A stretch of 64,000 nt of DNA from Porticoccaceae bacterium (GTDB lineage: Bacteria > Pseudomonadota > Gammaproteobacteria > Pseudomonadales > Porticoccaceae): the NCBI GenBank assembly GCA_012960115.1, contig DUBX01000037.1:18404-82403 (forward strand), given 5' to 3'. A model generated the notes under the pieces. The model had not been told where the DNA came from and searched no databases. It saw only the letters and a program-made list of their open reading frames with translations. Both the position numbers and the translations under genes were made by a program. Of the stretch, positions 33,699 through 43,706 are shown in pieces. Each line of letters starts with the position of its first letter. The first letter of the stretch is position 1.

Positions 33699-34733
33699 TT
33701 AATTTATAAGTGTTTTAGACGGTTCGCCGGGGATTTCTTGCGCCAACTTAGGTAGTAAAAAGCCTGGCACTATAGCCTGGAGTTGGCGATAGATCTTTAA
33801 AGCCGTGTTTCGATCAACATCAAAATGGCTGGCGCCTTGGACAGGATCTAGTAAGTGCAGATAATAAGGCGTGATGTTGCACTCAAACAGACGTTCACTC
33901 AGATTGGCCAGTGTATTGGCATCATCATTTATACCTTTGAGCAGTACGGTCTGATTAAGGACTTTAAGGCCGGCATCGACAAGCAATTGCGTGGCATGCT
34001 TAAGTTCAGTGTTGATTTCATTGGCATGATTTATATGCAGGACTACGATGGGGCGTAAACGCGTAGACGTCGCCCACTGTAAAAATTGGCGATCAATTCG
34101 AGATGGAATGACGACCGGCAGGCGAGTGTGGATTCGCAATCTCTTAATGTGCTGAATATTGGCAATTTGAGCCGTCAGCCAGCCAAGAAAATTATCATTG
34201 ACCGCTAAAGGGTCGCCGCCACTAAAAATAACTTCGTTAATATCCTTGTTATTTGATATGTAATCTAGCGTTTTTGACCATTGGCTTTTACTTTGGCGGT
34301 TTTCTAAGTAGGGGAAATGACGCCTAAAACAATAGCGACAGTTAATGGCACAGGCGGGGCTAACTATTAACAGTAGTCGATGGCGGTACTTATGGATGAT
34401 TCCGGGAGCTGGGTTGTGGTCGGTTTCATCAAGGGGATCTTGGCTGTATCCGATAGGGCTCGCAAGCTCCTCTGCCATTGGCAGGACTTGCTTTAGGAGA
34501 GGATCGTTAGGACTGCCCTTTTCCATGCGAGCAATAAAGGATTGGGGAACCTTTAGTGCGAACTGAGTAGCTGTCTGGTGGCTGATGTTAATCTGTGTTG
34601 GACAAAGATCCAGCTTCTTCAGTAGTTCATCAATCGAAGTGACGCAGTCGCTTAGTTCGTTTTTCCAATTGGGTTCCGCATTTAAGAGTCGCAGTGGATT
34701 ATGGTGAGGGATCTTTACTGTCGATGCTGGCAT
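33699..34733 (-). CDS. epmB: EF-P--(R)-beta-lysine pathway lysine 2,3-aminomutase
   Basis: This radical SAM enzyme converts L-alpha-lysine to (R)-beta-lysine for modification of elongation factor P. The 344-residue protein has the cluster motif Cys128-x3-Cys132-x2-Cys135 (CAINCRYC), the KamA-type FSGGDPLAV, and ends without the extended C-terminal domain of catabolic KamA. Partners epmA and efp are not in the window. The gene starts 50 bp from tadA in the opposite direction, so they share a compact divergent promoter region. Confidence 0.92.
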   Translation of the reverse strand: MPASTVKIPHHNPLRLLNAEPNWKNELSDCVTSIDELLKKLDLCPTQINISHQTATQFALKVPQSFIARMEKGSPNDPLLKQVLPMAEELASPIGYSQDPLDETDHNPAPGIIHKYRHRLLLIVSPACAINCRYCFRRHFPYLENRQSKSQWSKTLDYISNNKDINEVIFSGGDPLAVNDNFLGWLTAQIANIQHIKRLRIHTRLPVVIPSRIDRQFLQWATSTRLRPIVVLHINHANEINTELKHATQLLVDAGLKVLNQTVLLKGINDDANTLANLSERLFECNITPYYLHLLDPVQGASHFDVDRNTALKIYRQLQAIVPGFLLPKLAQEIPGEPSKTLIN

Positions 34734-34782
34734 GATAGTGTTCAGTGATGATGATATATTGATTTTACGCTATACGCAGAAA

Positions 34783-35247
34783 ATGGATACTAGATTGAAC
34801 ACAAATGACGTTTATATGGCTAGAGCACTCGAATTAGCTCAGCGGGCCGCAGAGGCTGGGGAGGTCCCAGTGGGTGCCGTGATTGTAAAAAATGGAGAGG
34901 TCATTGGGGAGGGTTATAACCAGCCTATTTCTTCCACTGACCCCACAGCCCACGCTGAAATTATTGCAATGCGCAATGCGGCCGCTTTTGTTAACAACTA
35001 TAGACTTACGGGATCTGATCTCTATGTCACTATAGAACCGTGCACAATGTGTGTGGGCGCTATGGTCCATGCGCGTATCAGACGAATTATTTTTGGTGCC
35101 GTTGAAGCTCGGGCGGGGGCTTTGAAAAGCCAATTGCAGCTAATGGATGGTGATTATTACAATCATGTTATCGATTGGCATGGAGGTGTTCTAGCTGATC
35201 AGTGCGGTGCGGTTATGCTGGATTTTTTCCGAGAGAAAAGAAAGTAA
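34783..35247 (+). CDS. tadA: tRNA-specific adenosine deaminase
   Basis: It deaminates A34 to inosine in tRNA-Arg(ACG). The 154-residue protein has the zinc site His57-Ala-Glu59 (HAE) and PCTMC (Cys87, Cys90), with VPVGAVIV and ARAGALKSQLQLM as in TadA. The start at 34783 fits the family length; the frame opens 17 codons earlier but overlaps the epmB start. Confidence 0.95.
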   Translation: MDTRLNTNDVYMARALELAQRAAEAGEVPVGAVIVKNGEVIGEGYNQPISSTDPTAHAEIIAMRNAAAFVNNYRLTGSDLYVTIEPCTMCVGAMVHARIRRIIFGAVEARAGALKSQLQLMDGDYYNHVIDWHGGVLADQCGAVMLDFFREKRK

Positions 35248-35263
35248 TTCAACGGACGTAATA

Positions 35264-36718
35264 TTAAATCGACGGAAGGCTGTTGGGTTCCCATTCAGGC
35301 TGGTTTAAGACGTCGTTTGTTTTCTCTGATGGAAGATTTTTCAAATGCAGAGAATGAAGGGCTAGGTAATTTCTATAGTATTGGATGTTGTCGACGTAGA
35401 GTACTGGCTCAGCTCCCCTGGCATAACCATGCTTTAGGGTTGAATAGAATTTCTTTTTGCTGAGCAACGGCAAAGATTGCCTGACATTACTCCACAAATC
35501 TGGATTGTTACCTCCCCGCTGAGTCAAAATACGTGCATCTTTTAGATGCCCAAAACCCACATTATAAGCGGCTAAGGCAAGTAAGGTACGATCGGGTTCA
35601 GTGATTCTAGTGGGCAGTCGACCTCGTAATTTTGCGAGATAAGCAGCCCCACCTTTAATGCTCTGCTCACCGTCAAGTCGATTAGAAACGCCCATTTCCT
35701 TAGCGGTATCCAATGTAAGCATCATTAAGCCTCGAACACCGGTGGGTGATTTTGCTCTGGGGTCCCAGTGGGATTCCTGATAAGCTACTGCTGCGAGCAA
35801 GTGCCAGTCAAGATTGTTCTTTGCGGCAGTTTCTCTAAACAAAGGTTCATAGGTTGGCAGGCGCTTAGCGACTAATCTCCCAAGGCGTTTTGAGTCCGCG
35901 ACAGAAAAATTATTACTTTGAGCTAAGAGCTGCTCCTTTAGCGTTTCCATTTTACCAGTCGATATGTAGTCAGCCAGAAATTTATTGGCTGCATTAAGCA
36001 ACGACCCATCCTCATGTGAGGGAAATGCCCAAGCTACCATCTGTGGTTTTGAAATATCTAGAGCAAGGCCAGCGTTGGGATAAATATGGCGGTTAACCAA
36101 ATAGGCGATTGAATCCACGACGGTATAGTTGATCTCCCCAGTATGGACCATTCGGATCAGATCGCTCATTTCAATTTCATCCTGTTCTTGCCAGCTGAGT
36201 TGAGGGATATCTATGCTTAATTTTTTAAGTTGCTCGCTGTGGGATGAACTAGTGACAACCACTAGTTCACCGTCTATATCTGACAATGATTTTGGTTTTG
36301 GAGTTCCTCTCCGATACAGCAGTTGCTGAGTAACCTCTAAATAGGGGTCTGAGAATATAAGTGATCGGCTGCGTTTCACGGTGGGGACTAAATTTGCAGC
36401 CGCAAAGTCACCTTGAGGTCCGCCCACGGCGACAAGCAAATTGCGAAGGCTCTGCTTTGATTGAACCCGCAAGTTAACACCTAGGCTATCGGCAAAGGCT
36501 TTAGCGATTAAATAGTCAAAGCCATTTCGGCCCCTTCCGTCCTCAAAATAAGTGGTAGGTCCGGGAATGGTGAGCATAACCAGCTCACCTTTTTTTTGCA
36601 CTCTCTTTAAATCTGTTATTTGTTGACTGCTGGAAAAATAAAAAATGATGGCTAACGCAAGCACAACCAAAACTGAGCGGTTGCGTATTCTCCTGACTTT
36701 TTTTGATCGTTGACGCAT
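35264..36718 (-). CDS. mltF: Membrane-bound lytic murein transglycosylase F
   Basis: It cleaves peptidoglycan to anhydromuropeptides at the outer membrane or periplasm. From ATG at 36718 the product has 484 residues. It comprises a hydrophobic N-terminal segment (SVLVVLALAIIFYFSSS), an ABC-type solute-binding domain (about 35-260) and a C-terminal SLT domain with catalytic Glu in AYQESHWDPRAKSPTGVRGLM and AAYNVGFGHLKDA. An ATG 18 codons upstream would add an unlikely tail. It is divergent from purL and convergent with tadA. Confidence 0.93.
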   Translation of the reverse strand: MRQRSKKVRRIRNRSVLVVLALAIIFYFSSSQQITDLKRVQKKGELVMLTIPGPTTYFEDGRGRNGFDYLIAKAFADSLGVNLRVQSKQSLRNLLVAVGGPQGDFAAANLVPTVKRSRSLIFSDPYLEVTQQLLYRRGTPKPKSLSDIDGELVVVTSSSHSEQLKKLSIDIPQLSWQEQDEIEMSDLIRMVHTGEINYTVVDSIAYLVNRHIYPNAGLALDISKPQMVAWAFPSHEDGSLLNAANKFLADYISTGKMETLKEQLLAQSNNFSVADSKRLGRLVAKRLPTYEPLFRETAAKNNLDWHLLAAVAYQESHWDPRAKSPTGVRGLMMLTLDTAKEMGVSNRLDGEQSIKGGAAYLAKLRGRLPTRITEPDRTLLALAAYNVGFGHLKDARILTQRGGNNPDLWSNVRQSLPLLSKKKFYSTLKHGYARGAEPVLYVDNIQYYRNYLALHSLHLKNLPSEKTNDVLNQPEWEPNSLPSI

Positions 36719-36880
36719 CACTTTTCTGTCTGTGTCCCCAAGAATTACCTGATGTCGGGATAGAAATAACAAAAGATAGGAAATAATTGTACATTATTTC
36801 CTACATTCAATCTGCCAAAAGGTTCATTTTTCCGTTAGAATGCGAACTTCCCAACCGTGATGATTTCGAGATCCAAATTA

Positions 36881-39800
36881 ATGATGATTCTCTCTGGCGC
36901 ATCTTCTCTCTCTGCGTTTCGGCGACAAAAATTACTATACAAACTGCAAGCTGCAGTACCCTTAGTGACTTCGGTAAGCGCTGAATACGTTCACATTGCT
37001 GACCTGAATGAGCCGTTGACCTCAGATGAGTCTAAAACCCTTGAAGCCTTACTTCAGTATGGGCCTAAAGAGCAAGACGTCGATAAAGGTGGGATGCTGT
37101 TATTGGTGGTTCCACGCCCAGGTACCATATCGCCATGGTCTAGTAAAGCGACCGATATTGTTCATAACTGTGGTTTAAAAAATGTCCTGAGGGTAGAGCG
37201 TGGAATTGCCTATTACCTCCAATCGAATACGTCTCTCTCGGATAACCAGTTAATGATATTGGGTGAATTGCTCAGCGATCGTATGGTCGAAGCTGTCTTG
37301 ACTGATTTTACTCAAGCTGAATCTTTGTTTTCACATGAACAGCCTGCCCCGGTTAGCGTGGTTGACGTGTTAGATGGGGGTGCCGAAACGCTGCGTTTAG
37401 CTAATGTTAGCTTAGGCTTGGCGTTGGCTGATGATGAAGTAGATTACTTGGTGGCAAGTTTTCGCGACTTGGGGCGCAATCCTTCTGATGCCGAATTAAT
37501 GATGTTTGCTCAGGCAAATTCTGAGCATTGTAGACACAAGATTTTCAATGCGAGTTGGACAATTGACGGCGTTGATCAGCAGCATTCGTTGTTCGGTATG
37601 ATTCGCAACACCAATGCTGTTAATGGCGATAACGTTTTATCGGCCTATTCAGACAATGCGGCTGTGGTTGCTAGTAGTCAGGGCGGGCGTTTCTATCCTG
37701 ATCCAGTGACTAAACAGTATGGTTACAGCCAGGAGCCTGTCCACTTATTGATGAAAGTAGAAACGCACAATCATCCTACGGCAATATCCCCTTATTCTGG
37801 TGCAGGTACAGGCTCAGGCGGTGAAATCCGTGATGAAGGCGCAGTGGGTAGGGGGTCTAAGCCAAAGGTCGGGTTAGTTGGGTTTAGCGTATCCAACCTT
37901 CAAATTCCAGACTACATTCAGCCGTGGGAGGCTGACTACGGGAAGCCGAATAGAATTGTGTCTGCCTTAGATATTATGACGGAAGGTCCTATTGGCGGAG
38001 CGGCGTTTAATAATGAATTCGGACGTCCGAATATATGCGGCTATTTTAGAACCTTTGAAATTGACTTTGCGGGTGAGCGTCGTGGATACCACAAGCCAAT
38101 AATGATTGCAGGCGGTTATGGCAATATTCGAGAGGACCATGTTGATAAGCCAGAATTTAAGCCTGGAGCGCAATTAGTCGTATTGGGTGGTCCTGCTATG
38201 TTGATCGGTCTGGGTGGTGGCGCGGCGTCTTCCATGACCACAGGTAGCAGTTCTGCCGATTTAGACTTTGCTTCGGTGCAGCGTCAAAACCCAGAAATTG
38301 AGCGACGTTGCCAAGAAGTCATTGACTCCTGTTGGCAGTTGGGGAATATCAATCCCATAGCCTTTATTCACGATGTGGGCGCTGGTGGTTTATCCAATGC
38401 GCTGCCCGAATTAGTGAAAGATGGTGGCACTGGCGGTCGCTTTAACCTAAGAGCCGTACCCAATGACGAGCCGGGCATGTCTCCGGTTGAAATATGGTGT
38501 AACGAAGCTCAGGAGCGTTATGTCCTAGCAGTAATGCCAGATGACTTGACTCGGTTTATCGCCATTTGTGAGCGTGAGAGGTGTCCGTTCGCGGTGGTCG
38601 GTGAGGCCACAGAAGATAAAAGCATCACCGTAGTTGATGAGCATTTTGGTGATAAGCCTGTCGATTTACCGATGTCTGTCTTATTTGGTAAGACCCCTAA
38701 AATGCATCGGAGTGCCGTAAAGCTGGATCAATTTGGTCCCGATTTTACCGCAGAGGGAATTGATATTGGTGAGGCGGTATTCCGTGTCTTGCGCCACCCA
38801 ACGGTTGCAAGTAAAAGCTTTTTAATCACCATTGGTGATAGAACGGTTAGTGGCATGGTTGCAAGAGATCAAATGGTGGGTCCTTGGCAAGTACCTGTTG
38901 CTGACTGTGCCGTAACCACTTTGACCTATGACAGTTATGCCGGAGAAGCTATGGCAATAGGCGAGCGAACGCCGCTAGCTTTAGTCAATGGCCCTGCATC
39001 TGGACGGATGGCAATTGGTGAGGCCTTGACGAACATTTGCGCTGCCCGTATTGGCGATATAAAAGACATAAAACTGTCGGCAAATTGGATGTGTGCTGCA
39101 GGGTCTCCTGGAGAAGATGAGAAGTTATTCCGAACCGTTGAAGCGGTCGGGATGGATCTCTGTCCCAAATTAGGTATTACAATTCCAGTGGGTAAAGACT
39201 CGATGTCTATGCGCACGGCATGGCAAGATGATGGTGAAGATAAATCAGTTACCTCACCAATGTCGTTAATCATCACTGGATTTTCTCCGGTATTAGATGT
39301 GCGAAAAACACTAACGCCTCAATTGGCTACTGACGGTGGTGATACACAGTTGTTATTGATTGATCTGGGTCAGGGGGCTAACCGATTAGGTGGTTCGATA
39401 CTGGCGCAGGTGTATTCTGAATTTGGCAACTCGGTACCTGATGTGGATGATCCTGATGCGCTGTTAGGCTTCTTTAATGTCATGCAGGCTTCAATGGAGC
39501 AGGGCGACATACTCGCCTATCACGACCGATCTGATGGTGGTCTGGCGGCAACATTGGTTGAAATGAGCTTTGCGGGTCATGTAGGGATAACGGTCGATAT
39601 CAGTGATGACATGCTTGGTCTAAACGCTAACCTTAATGCGGCCTTGTTCAGTGAAGAGTTAGGTGCAGTCATTCAAGTTAAGTCTGATTTAAGTGATGTG
39701 GTTGTTGAGCGGTTTTCTGCAGTCGGTGTGACTGTGCATAAAGTGGGTTGTTTGAATAGCACAGGCACTATCGAATTTAATCATAACGGCGAAACTCTGT

Positions 39801-40765
39801 TCAGTGACCAGCGCACTGTGTTGCAGGCTGCCTGGAGTGAGACGTCGCACAAGATTGCGGTTTTACGCGACAACGCGGAGTGCGCTGACCAAGAGTTCGC
39901 AAGAGTTTCTGCTCCTGATCCGGGTCTTTCGGCCGACCTAAGCTTTGATCCCAATGACGATATCGCAGCGCCTTATATCCTTAAGGGAATAAGGCCGTCC
40001 ATCGCTATCGTGCGAGAGCAGGGGGTTAATAGCCAAATGGAAATGGCAGCGGCGTTTGATCGTGCTGGTTTTACGGCGGTAGATGTCCATATGAGTGATT
40101 TATTGGCGGGGCGCAAGTCCCTTGATGAGTTCTCCGGTCTAGTTGCCTGTGGAGGATTCTCCTATGGTGATGTGCTCGGAGCGGGAGAAGGTTGGGCTAA
40201 AACGGTATTGTTTAATAGTCAACTTTGCGATCAATTTGAGGGTTTTTTCCATCGTCCTAATACTTTTAGTTTGGGTGTCTGCAATGGTTGTCAAATGCTA
40301 AGTAATTTGAAGTCTTTGGTTCCTGGGGCAGAACGCTGGCCTCGATTTGTGCGCAACCAATCAGAGCAATTTGAAGCCCGCCTATCTCTGGTGCGAGTTG
40401 AGAAATCGCCGTCGATATTGCTGCGTGGCATGGCCGGGTCAGTGTTGCCAATTGCTGTATCCCATGGTGAGGGGCGCGCTGAATTTGCGTCGAGTAATGC
40501 CCGTATGGAATTGCAAGGTAGCGATCAAATTGCTATGCGGTTTCTGGAAAATAATTTAGAGGTGGCTGCTCGATATCCGGCAAACCCTAATGGATCACCC
40601 GATGGCATTACAGGGGTTACTTCAGTGGATGGTCGCGTGACCCTCCTAATGCCTCACCCTGAAAGAGTATTCAGAACGGTCCTTAATTCATGGCATCCGC
40701 CAGAGTGGGGCGAAGATAGTGGCTGGATGCGTCTCTTTAGGAATGCACGCATATTTATCGATTAA
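36881..40765 (+). CDS. purL: Phosphoribosylformylglycinamidine synthase
   Basis: This fourth step of purine synthesis makes FGAM from FGAR, glutamine and ATP. The product of about 1294 residues is the large single-chain proteobacterial form. It has a PurS-like N terminus, two AIRS-type ATP-binding halves ([35 protein letters not shown]) and a C-terminal class I amidotransferase domain with nucleophile Cys in [10 protein letters not shown] and HGEGRAEF. The start [14 protein letters not shown] matches relatives; an ATG 8 codons earlier is also in frame. Confidence 0.97.
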   Translation: MMILSGASSLSAFRRQKLLYKLQAAVPLVTSVSAEYVHIADLNEPLTSDESKTLEALLQYGPKEQDVDKGGMLLLVVPRPGTISPWSSKATDIVHNCGLKNVLRVERGIAYYLQSNTSLSDNQLMILGELLSDRMVEAVLTDFTQAESLFSHEQPAPVSVVDVLDGGAETLRLANVSLGLALADDEVDYLVASFRDLGRNPSDAELMMFAQANSEHCRHKIFNASWTIDGVDQQHSLFGMIRNTNAVNGDNVLSAYSDNAAVVASSQGGRFYPDPVTKQYGYSQEPVHLLMKVETHNHPTAISPYSGAGTGSGGEIRDEGAVGRGSKPKVGLVGFSVSNLQIPDYIQPWEADYGKPNRIVSALDIMTEGPIGGAAFNNEFGRPNICGYFRTFEIDFAGERRGYHKPIMIAGGYGNIREDHVDKPEFKPGAQLVVLGGPAMLIGLGGGAASSMTTGSSSADLDFASVQRQNPEIERRCQEVIDSCWQLGNINPIAFIHDVGAGGLSNALPELVKDGGTGGRFNLRAVPNDEPGMSPVEIWCNEAQERYVLAVMPDDLTRFIAICERERCPFAVVGEATEDKSITVVDEHFGDKPVDLPMSVLFGKTPKMHRSAVKLDQFGPDFTAEGIDIGEAVFRVLRHPTVASKSFLITIGDRTVSGMVARDQMVGPWQVPVADCAVTTLTYDSYAGEAMAIGERTPLALVNGPASGRMAIGEALTNICAARIGDIKDIKLSANWMCAAGSPGEDEKLFRTVEAVGMDLCPKLGITIPVGKDSMSMRTAWQDDGEDKSVTSPMSLIITGFSPVLDVRKTLTPQLATDGGDTQLLLIDLGQGANRLGGSILAQVYSEFGNSVPDVDDPDALLGFFNVMQASMEQGDILAYHDRSDGGLAATLVEMSFAGHVGITVDISDDMLGLNANLNAALFSEELGAVIQVKSDLSDVVVERFSAVGVTVHKVGCLNSTGTIEFNHNGETLFSDQRTVLQAAWSETSHKIAVLRDNAECADQEFARVSAPDPGLSADLSFDPNDDIAAPYILKGIRPSIAIVREQGVNSQMEMAAAFDRAGFTAVDVHMSDLLAGRKSLDEFSGLVACGGFSYGDVLGAGEGWAKTVLFNSQLCDQFEGFFHRPNTFSLGVCNGCQMLSNLKSLVPGAERWPRFVRNQSEQFEARLSLVRVEKSPSILLRGMAGSVLPIAVSHGEGRAEFASSNARMELQGSDQIAMRFLENNLEVAARYPANPNGSPDGITGVTSVDGRVTLLMPHPERVFRTVLNSWHPPEWGEDSGWMRLFRNARIFID

Positions 40766-40818
40766 AATTGTAGTGTAAGATAGTTGATAACCAGATGCTG
40801 CTATAGGGATATCAGGAT

Positions 40819-41079
40819 ATGAACAAACTTCAAAACGAGACTGAATTGGTTAAAAAGGCTCTTCAAATAGGGGCTGTTTATGCCAAAAAAAGAGCTTACG
40901 GCGAGATTGAGAGTCAAGACTCGATGAAGCTAAAGGTAGAGTTTATTTACCGCGTCCTTGCTGAGGATAAGTTAATCCAGCCTCTTGCTAAAGATCAGAT
41001 TAACGATCCTAATATGCGTCACAAACTAGCCTTGTGGACATCTCGCCAGCTACCTCCTGACCACCCCTTGCTGAAATAG
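40819..41079 (+). CDS. DUF5062-family small protein
   Basis: The 86-residue helical protein contains NETELVKKALQIGAVYAKKR, KVEFIYRVLAEDKLIQPL and RHKLALWTSRQLPPDHPL, which resemble the uncharacterised DUF5062 family of Gammaproteobacteria. No catalytic motif is visible. It lies between purL and rnpB with a GGATATCAGGAT sequence before the ATG as a weak ribosome binding site. Confidence 0.7.
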   Translation: MNKLQNETELVKKALQIGAVYAKKRAYGEIESQDSMKLKVEFIYRVLAEDKLIQPLAKDQINDPNMRHKLALWTSRQLPPDHPLLK

Positions 41080-41167
41080 TCCGAAGCTAAAGAGGTTGCT
41101 TGAACTTAGTGCTTTCATTGTCATTTAAATCACTTGGAAAGGCTCAGATTGTGCTATTCTCCGTGCT

Positions 41168-41548
<381 letters not shown>

Positions 41549-41566
41549 TATTTAATATGCTTAGAC

Positions 41567-41602
41567 ACAGAAAGGCCGGCAATTTTTTGCCGGCCTTTCT
41601 GT
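41567..41602. terminator. Hairpin downstream of rnpB
   Basis: ACAGAAAGGCCGGCAA and TTGCCGGCCTTTCTGT form a perfect 16-bp stem around a TTTT loop, 20 bases after the RNase P RNA end. No T tract follows, but the stem is GC-rich and well placed to terminate the RNA. Confidence 0.75.
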
Positions 41603-41942
41603 TATTACTGTAAATATAAATTTTCCGGCCTTGCCCTTGTATTTTTATTCTTTTTTAATATAAAAAATTAAACCTATCAATCTAATTTGTTCTTAAAAAT
41701 AGCATATCTAGAAGTTACTTTAAGTTGTAGCCTTACTATCCTGTTTTATAGCGCTAATTATTTCTACCTCAGCCTAGGCTATATTGAAATTATCTAATAT
41801 AGGTGGAACCTACTGATTTTACTGAGTTTTTACCCTGAAACACTCCTTGACATCACCGCCCGCTATGCATAATGTGCATATATGGCTAAAAGTGGTAAAA
41901 AGTGGGTAATATAAGTCATTTAGTGGCGAGGGACGGGTAAAA
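41603..41942 (+). promoter_or_regulatory. Intergenic region with promoter area and MraZ-type boxes of the dcw cluster
   Basis: These 340 bases are AT-rich and carry no gene. Close to mraZ, TGGTA at 41893 and TGGGT at 41903 are 10 bp apart, and a second pair (TGGCG at 41924, CGGGT at 41934) has the same period. MraZ is known to bind repeated TGGGN boxes with 10-bp spacing before its own gene, so these are probable autoregulatory sites. Confidence 0.55.
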
Positions 41943-42410
41943 GTGTTTAGAGGTAGTGATCCAATCAATATGGATACAAAGGGTCGGATGGCAATTCCGA
42001 CTCGCTACCGTGGCGTGCTCGGAGATATGTGTTCTGGGGACCTCGTTATTACCATAGACATGAAGTCTACCTGTTTAACTCTGTCACCCTTGCCAGAGTG
42101 GAAAAAATTCGAAGAGAAAGTGGCGGCTTTGCCTGCGCTTGATGATCTTGGTGAGATGCTGAGTCGTTTTGTTGTTGGCCAGGCCAAAGATTTGCAGCTG
42201 GATGGAAGTGGGCGGATTTTGATTCCATCAGAGTTGCGTGAATATGCCGAACTTGAGAAAAGAATAATTCTAGTGGGTCGTACGCAGCGACTAGAAATAT
42301 GGTCTGAAGATAATTGGAATGCTGAGCGTGAGAAGTCTCAGGAAAACTATCGAGGCATGTTACTTGATCGAGACAATATGTCTGATGCCCTTAGAAATCT
42401 ATCTTGGTAA
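41943..42410 (+). CDS. mraZ: MraZ transcriptional regulator
   Basis: The 155-residue protein has two SpoVT/AbrB-like domains: MDTKGRMAIPTRYR near residue 10 and LQLDGSGRILIPSELREYA near 80. It controls the division and cell wall cluster by binding repeats in its own promoter, where matching boxes are visible. The start is GTG at 41943, giving MFRGSDPINMD as in relatives. It is the first gene of the dcw cluster. Confidence 0.96.
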   Translation: MFRGSDPINMDTKGRMAIPTRYRGVLGDMCSGDLVITIDMKSTCLTLSPLPEWKKFEEKVAALPALDDLGEMLSRFVVGQAKDLQLDGSGRILIPSELREYAELEKRIILVGRTQRLEIWSEDNWNAEREKSQENYRGMLLDRDNMSDALRNLSW

Positions 42411-42422
42411 GGAATGACGTCC

Positions 42423-43352
42423 ATGGCGACTGAGCACAGGACTGTTTTATTAAAAGAAGCTGTTGAGGCATTGATGGTTGACGTTAATGGTTTCTATATT
42501 GACGGCACATTTGGGCGTGGTGGCCATACCGCAGAATTGCTTTCCTGTTTATCCGAAAAGGGGGTCGTCTGGGCGATTGACAAAGATCCTCAGGCAATTG
42601 CTGAGGGGCAGGTGCGGTTTCAGAAAGATGAGCGGTTAAAGTTTGTTCACGGCAGTTTCGCCGATTTAACAACTGTCTTAAGTGCTGAAGGTAAGGTTGG
42701 CGAATTATCGGGCGTGCTTCTTGATCTTGGCGTCTCATCCCCTCAATTAGACGAGGCAGAGCGAGGGTTTAGTTTTATGCGAGACGGCCCCTTGGATATG
42801 CGAATGGATACCAGTCGGGGTTTGTCGGCGGCTGATTGGATTGCGACTGCGGACGAGAAAGACATTGCGCAGGTGATTAAAGAGTATGGCGAGGAGAGGT
42901 TCGCTCGCCGGATGGCAAGTGCAGTGGTTCGCGAGCGTGAGAAGACGCCAATCACCCGTACTGTCCAGTTGGCTGGAATATTAGCTGCAGCGCACCCGGC
43001 CTGGGAGAGAGGTAGGCATCCAGCGACCAAAGCCTTTCAGGCTATTAGAATTTTTATTAATAGAGAACTGGAAGATTTAGAGTCGTTGCTCAGCCAAATC
43101 ATTGATGCACTGAAGGTGGGTGGTCGATTGGTTGTTATTAGTTTCCACTCTTTAGAAGATCGACGCGTTAAGCGATTTATCCGCGATCAAGAACGTGGGA
43201 TCAAATTACCGAAAAATCTCCCGGTAAGAGATGTTGAGCGTGGCGTGAGACTTAAAAAAGTGGGCAAGGCCATTAAGCCTCAGCACTCTGAGGTTGATGA
43301 AAATGTTAGGTCGCGCAGCGCGGTAATGCGGATTGCTGAGCGAGTAGCTTGA
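42423..43352 (+). CDS. rsmH: 16S rRNA m4C1402 methyltransferase
   Basis: It methylates N4 of C1402 in 16S rRNA using S-adenosylmethionine. The product is about 309 residues, with the AdoMet loop DGTFGRGGHTAELL, LDLGVSSPQLDEAERGFSF and VISFHSLEDRRVKRF. ATG at 42423 lies 9 bp after AAGGA and is preferred; ATG at 42414 touches the ribosome binding site. Confidence 0.96.
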   Translation: MATEHRTVLLKEAVEALMVDVNGFYIDGTFGRGGHTAELLSCLSEKGVVWAIDKDPQAIAEGQVRFQKDERLKFVHGSFADLTTVLSAEGKVGELSGVLLDLGVSSPQLDEAERGFSFMRDGPLDMRMDTSRGLSAADWIATADEKDIAQVIKEYGEERFARRMASAVVREREKTPITRTVQLAGILAAAHPAWERGRHPATKAFQAIRIFINRELEDLESLLSQIIDALKVGGRLVVISFHSLEDRRVKRFIRDQERGIKLPKNLPVRDVERGVRLKKVGKAIKPQHSEVDENVRSRSAVMRIAERVA

Positions 43353-43353
43353 T

Positions 43354-43650
43354 ATGACTGCTGATGCGGCGATGTCGTCATTCCCGCACTCGCTAAAGAT
43401 AGCAGTCCTTTGGGTGGTGGTTATTATAAGTGGATTATCTGTAGCCTATGTAAGCCACCTGTGCCGTGAAAAGTATGGGCAGCTTATGGTAATGGAGAGA
43501 GATGCGAATCAGATGCAAGTGGATTATGGCAAGTATTTACTCGAGCAAAGTGCTTGGGGATCGTTGCAGCGTATTGAAGTATCCGCTGTTGCTGAGCTTA
43601 ACATGCGTAGTCCTAAGCCCGAAGAGATTGTGATTGTACGCACACCTTAA
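43354..43650 (+). CDS. ftsL: Cell division protein FtsL
   Basis: This 98-residue bitopic protein has one membrane segment (IAVLWVVVIISGLSVAYVSH) followed by a periplasmic coiled-coil-like region (YGQLMVMERDANQMQVDYGKY) and the typical IEVSAVAELNMRSP. It bridges FtsQ-FtsB to FtsW-FtsI. It starts one base after the rsmH stop, as expected in the dcw cluster. Confidence 0.93.
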   Translation: MTADAAMSSFPHSLKIAVLWVVVIISGLSVAYVSHLCREKYGQLMVMERDANQMQVDYGKYLLEQSAWGSLQRIEVSAVAELNMRSPKPEEIVIVRTP

Positions 43651-43706
43651 TAGGTGAGTTTAGATCAATATTAAGTAGTTTTTTAATAGAAAGGTAAAGT
43701 AAAAAA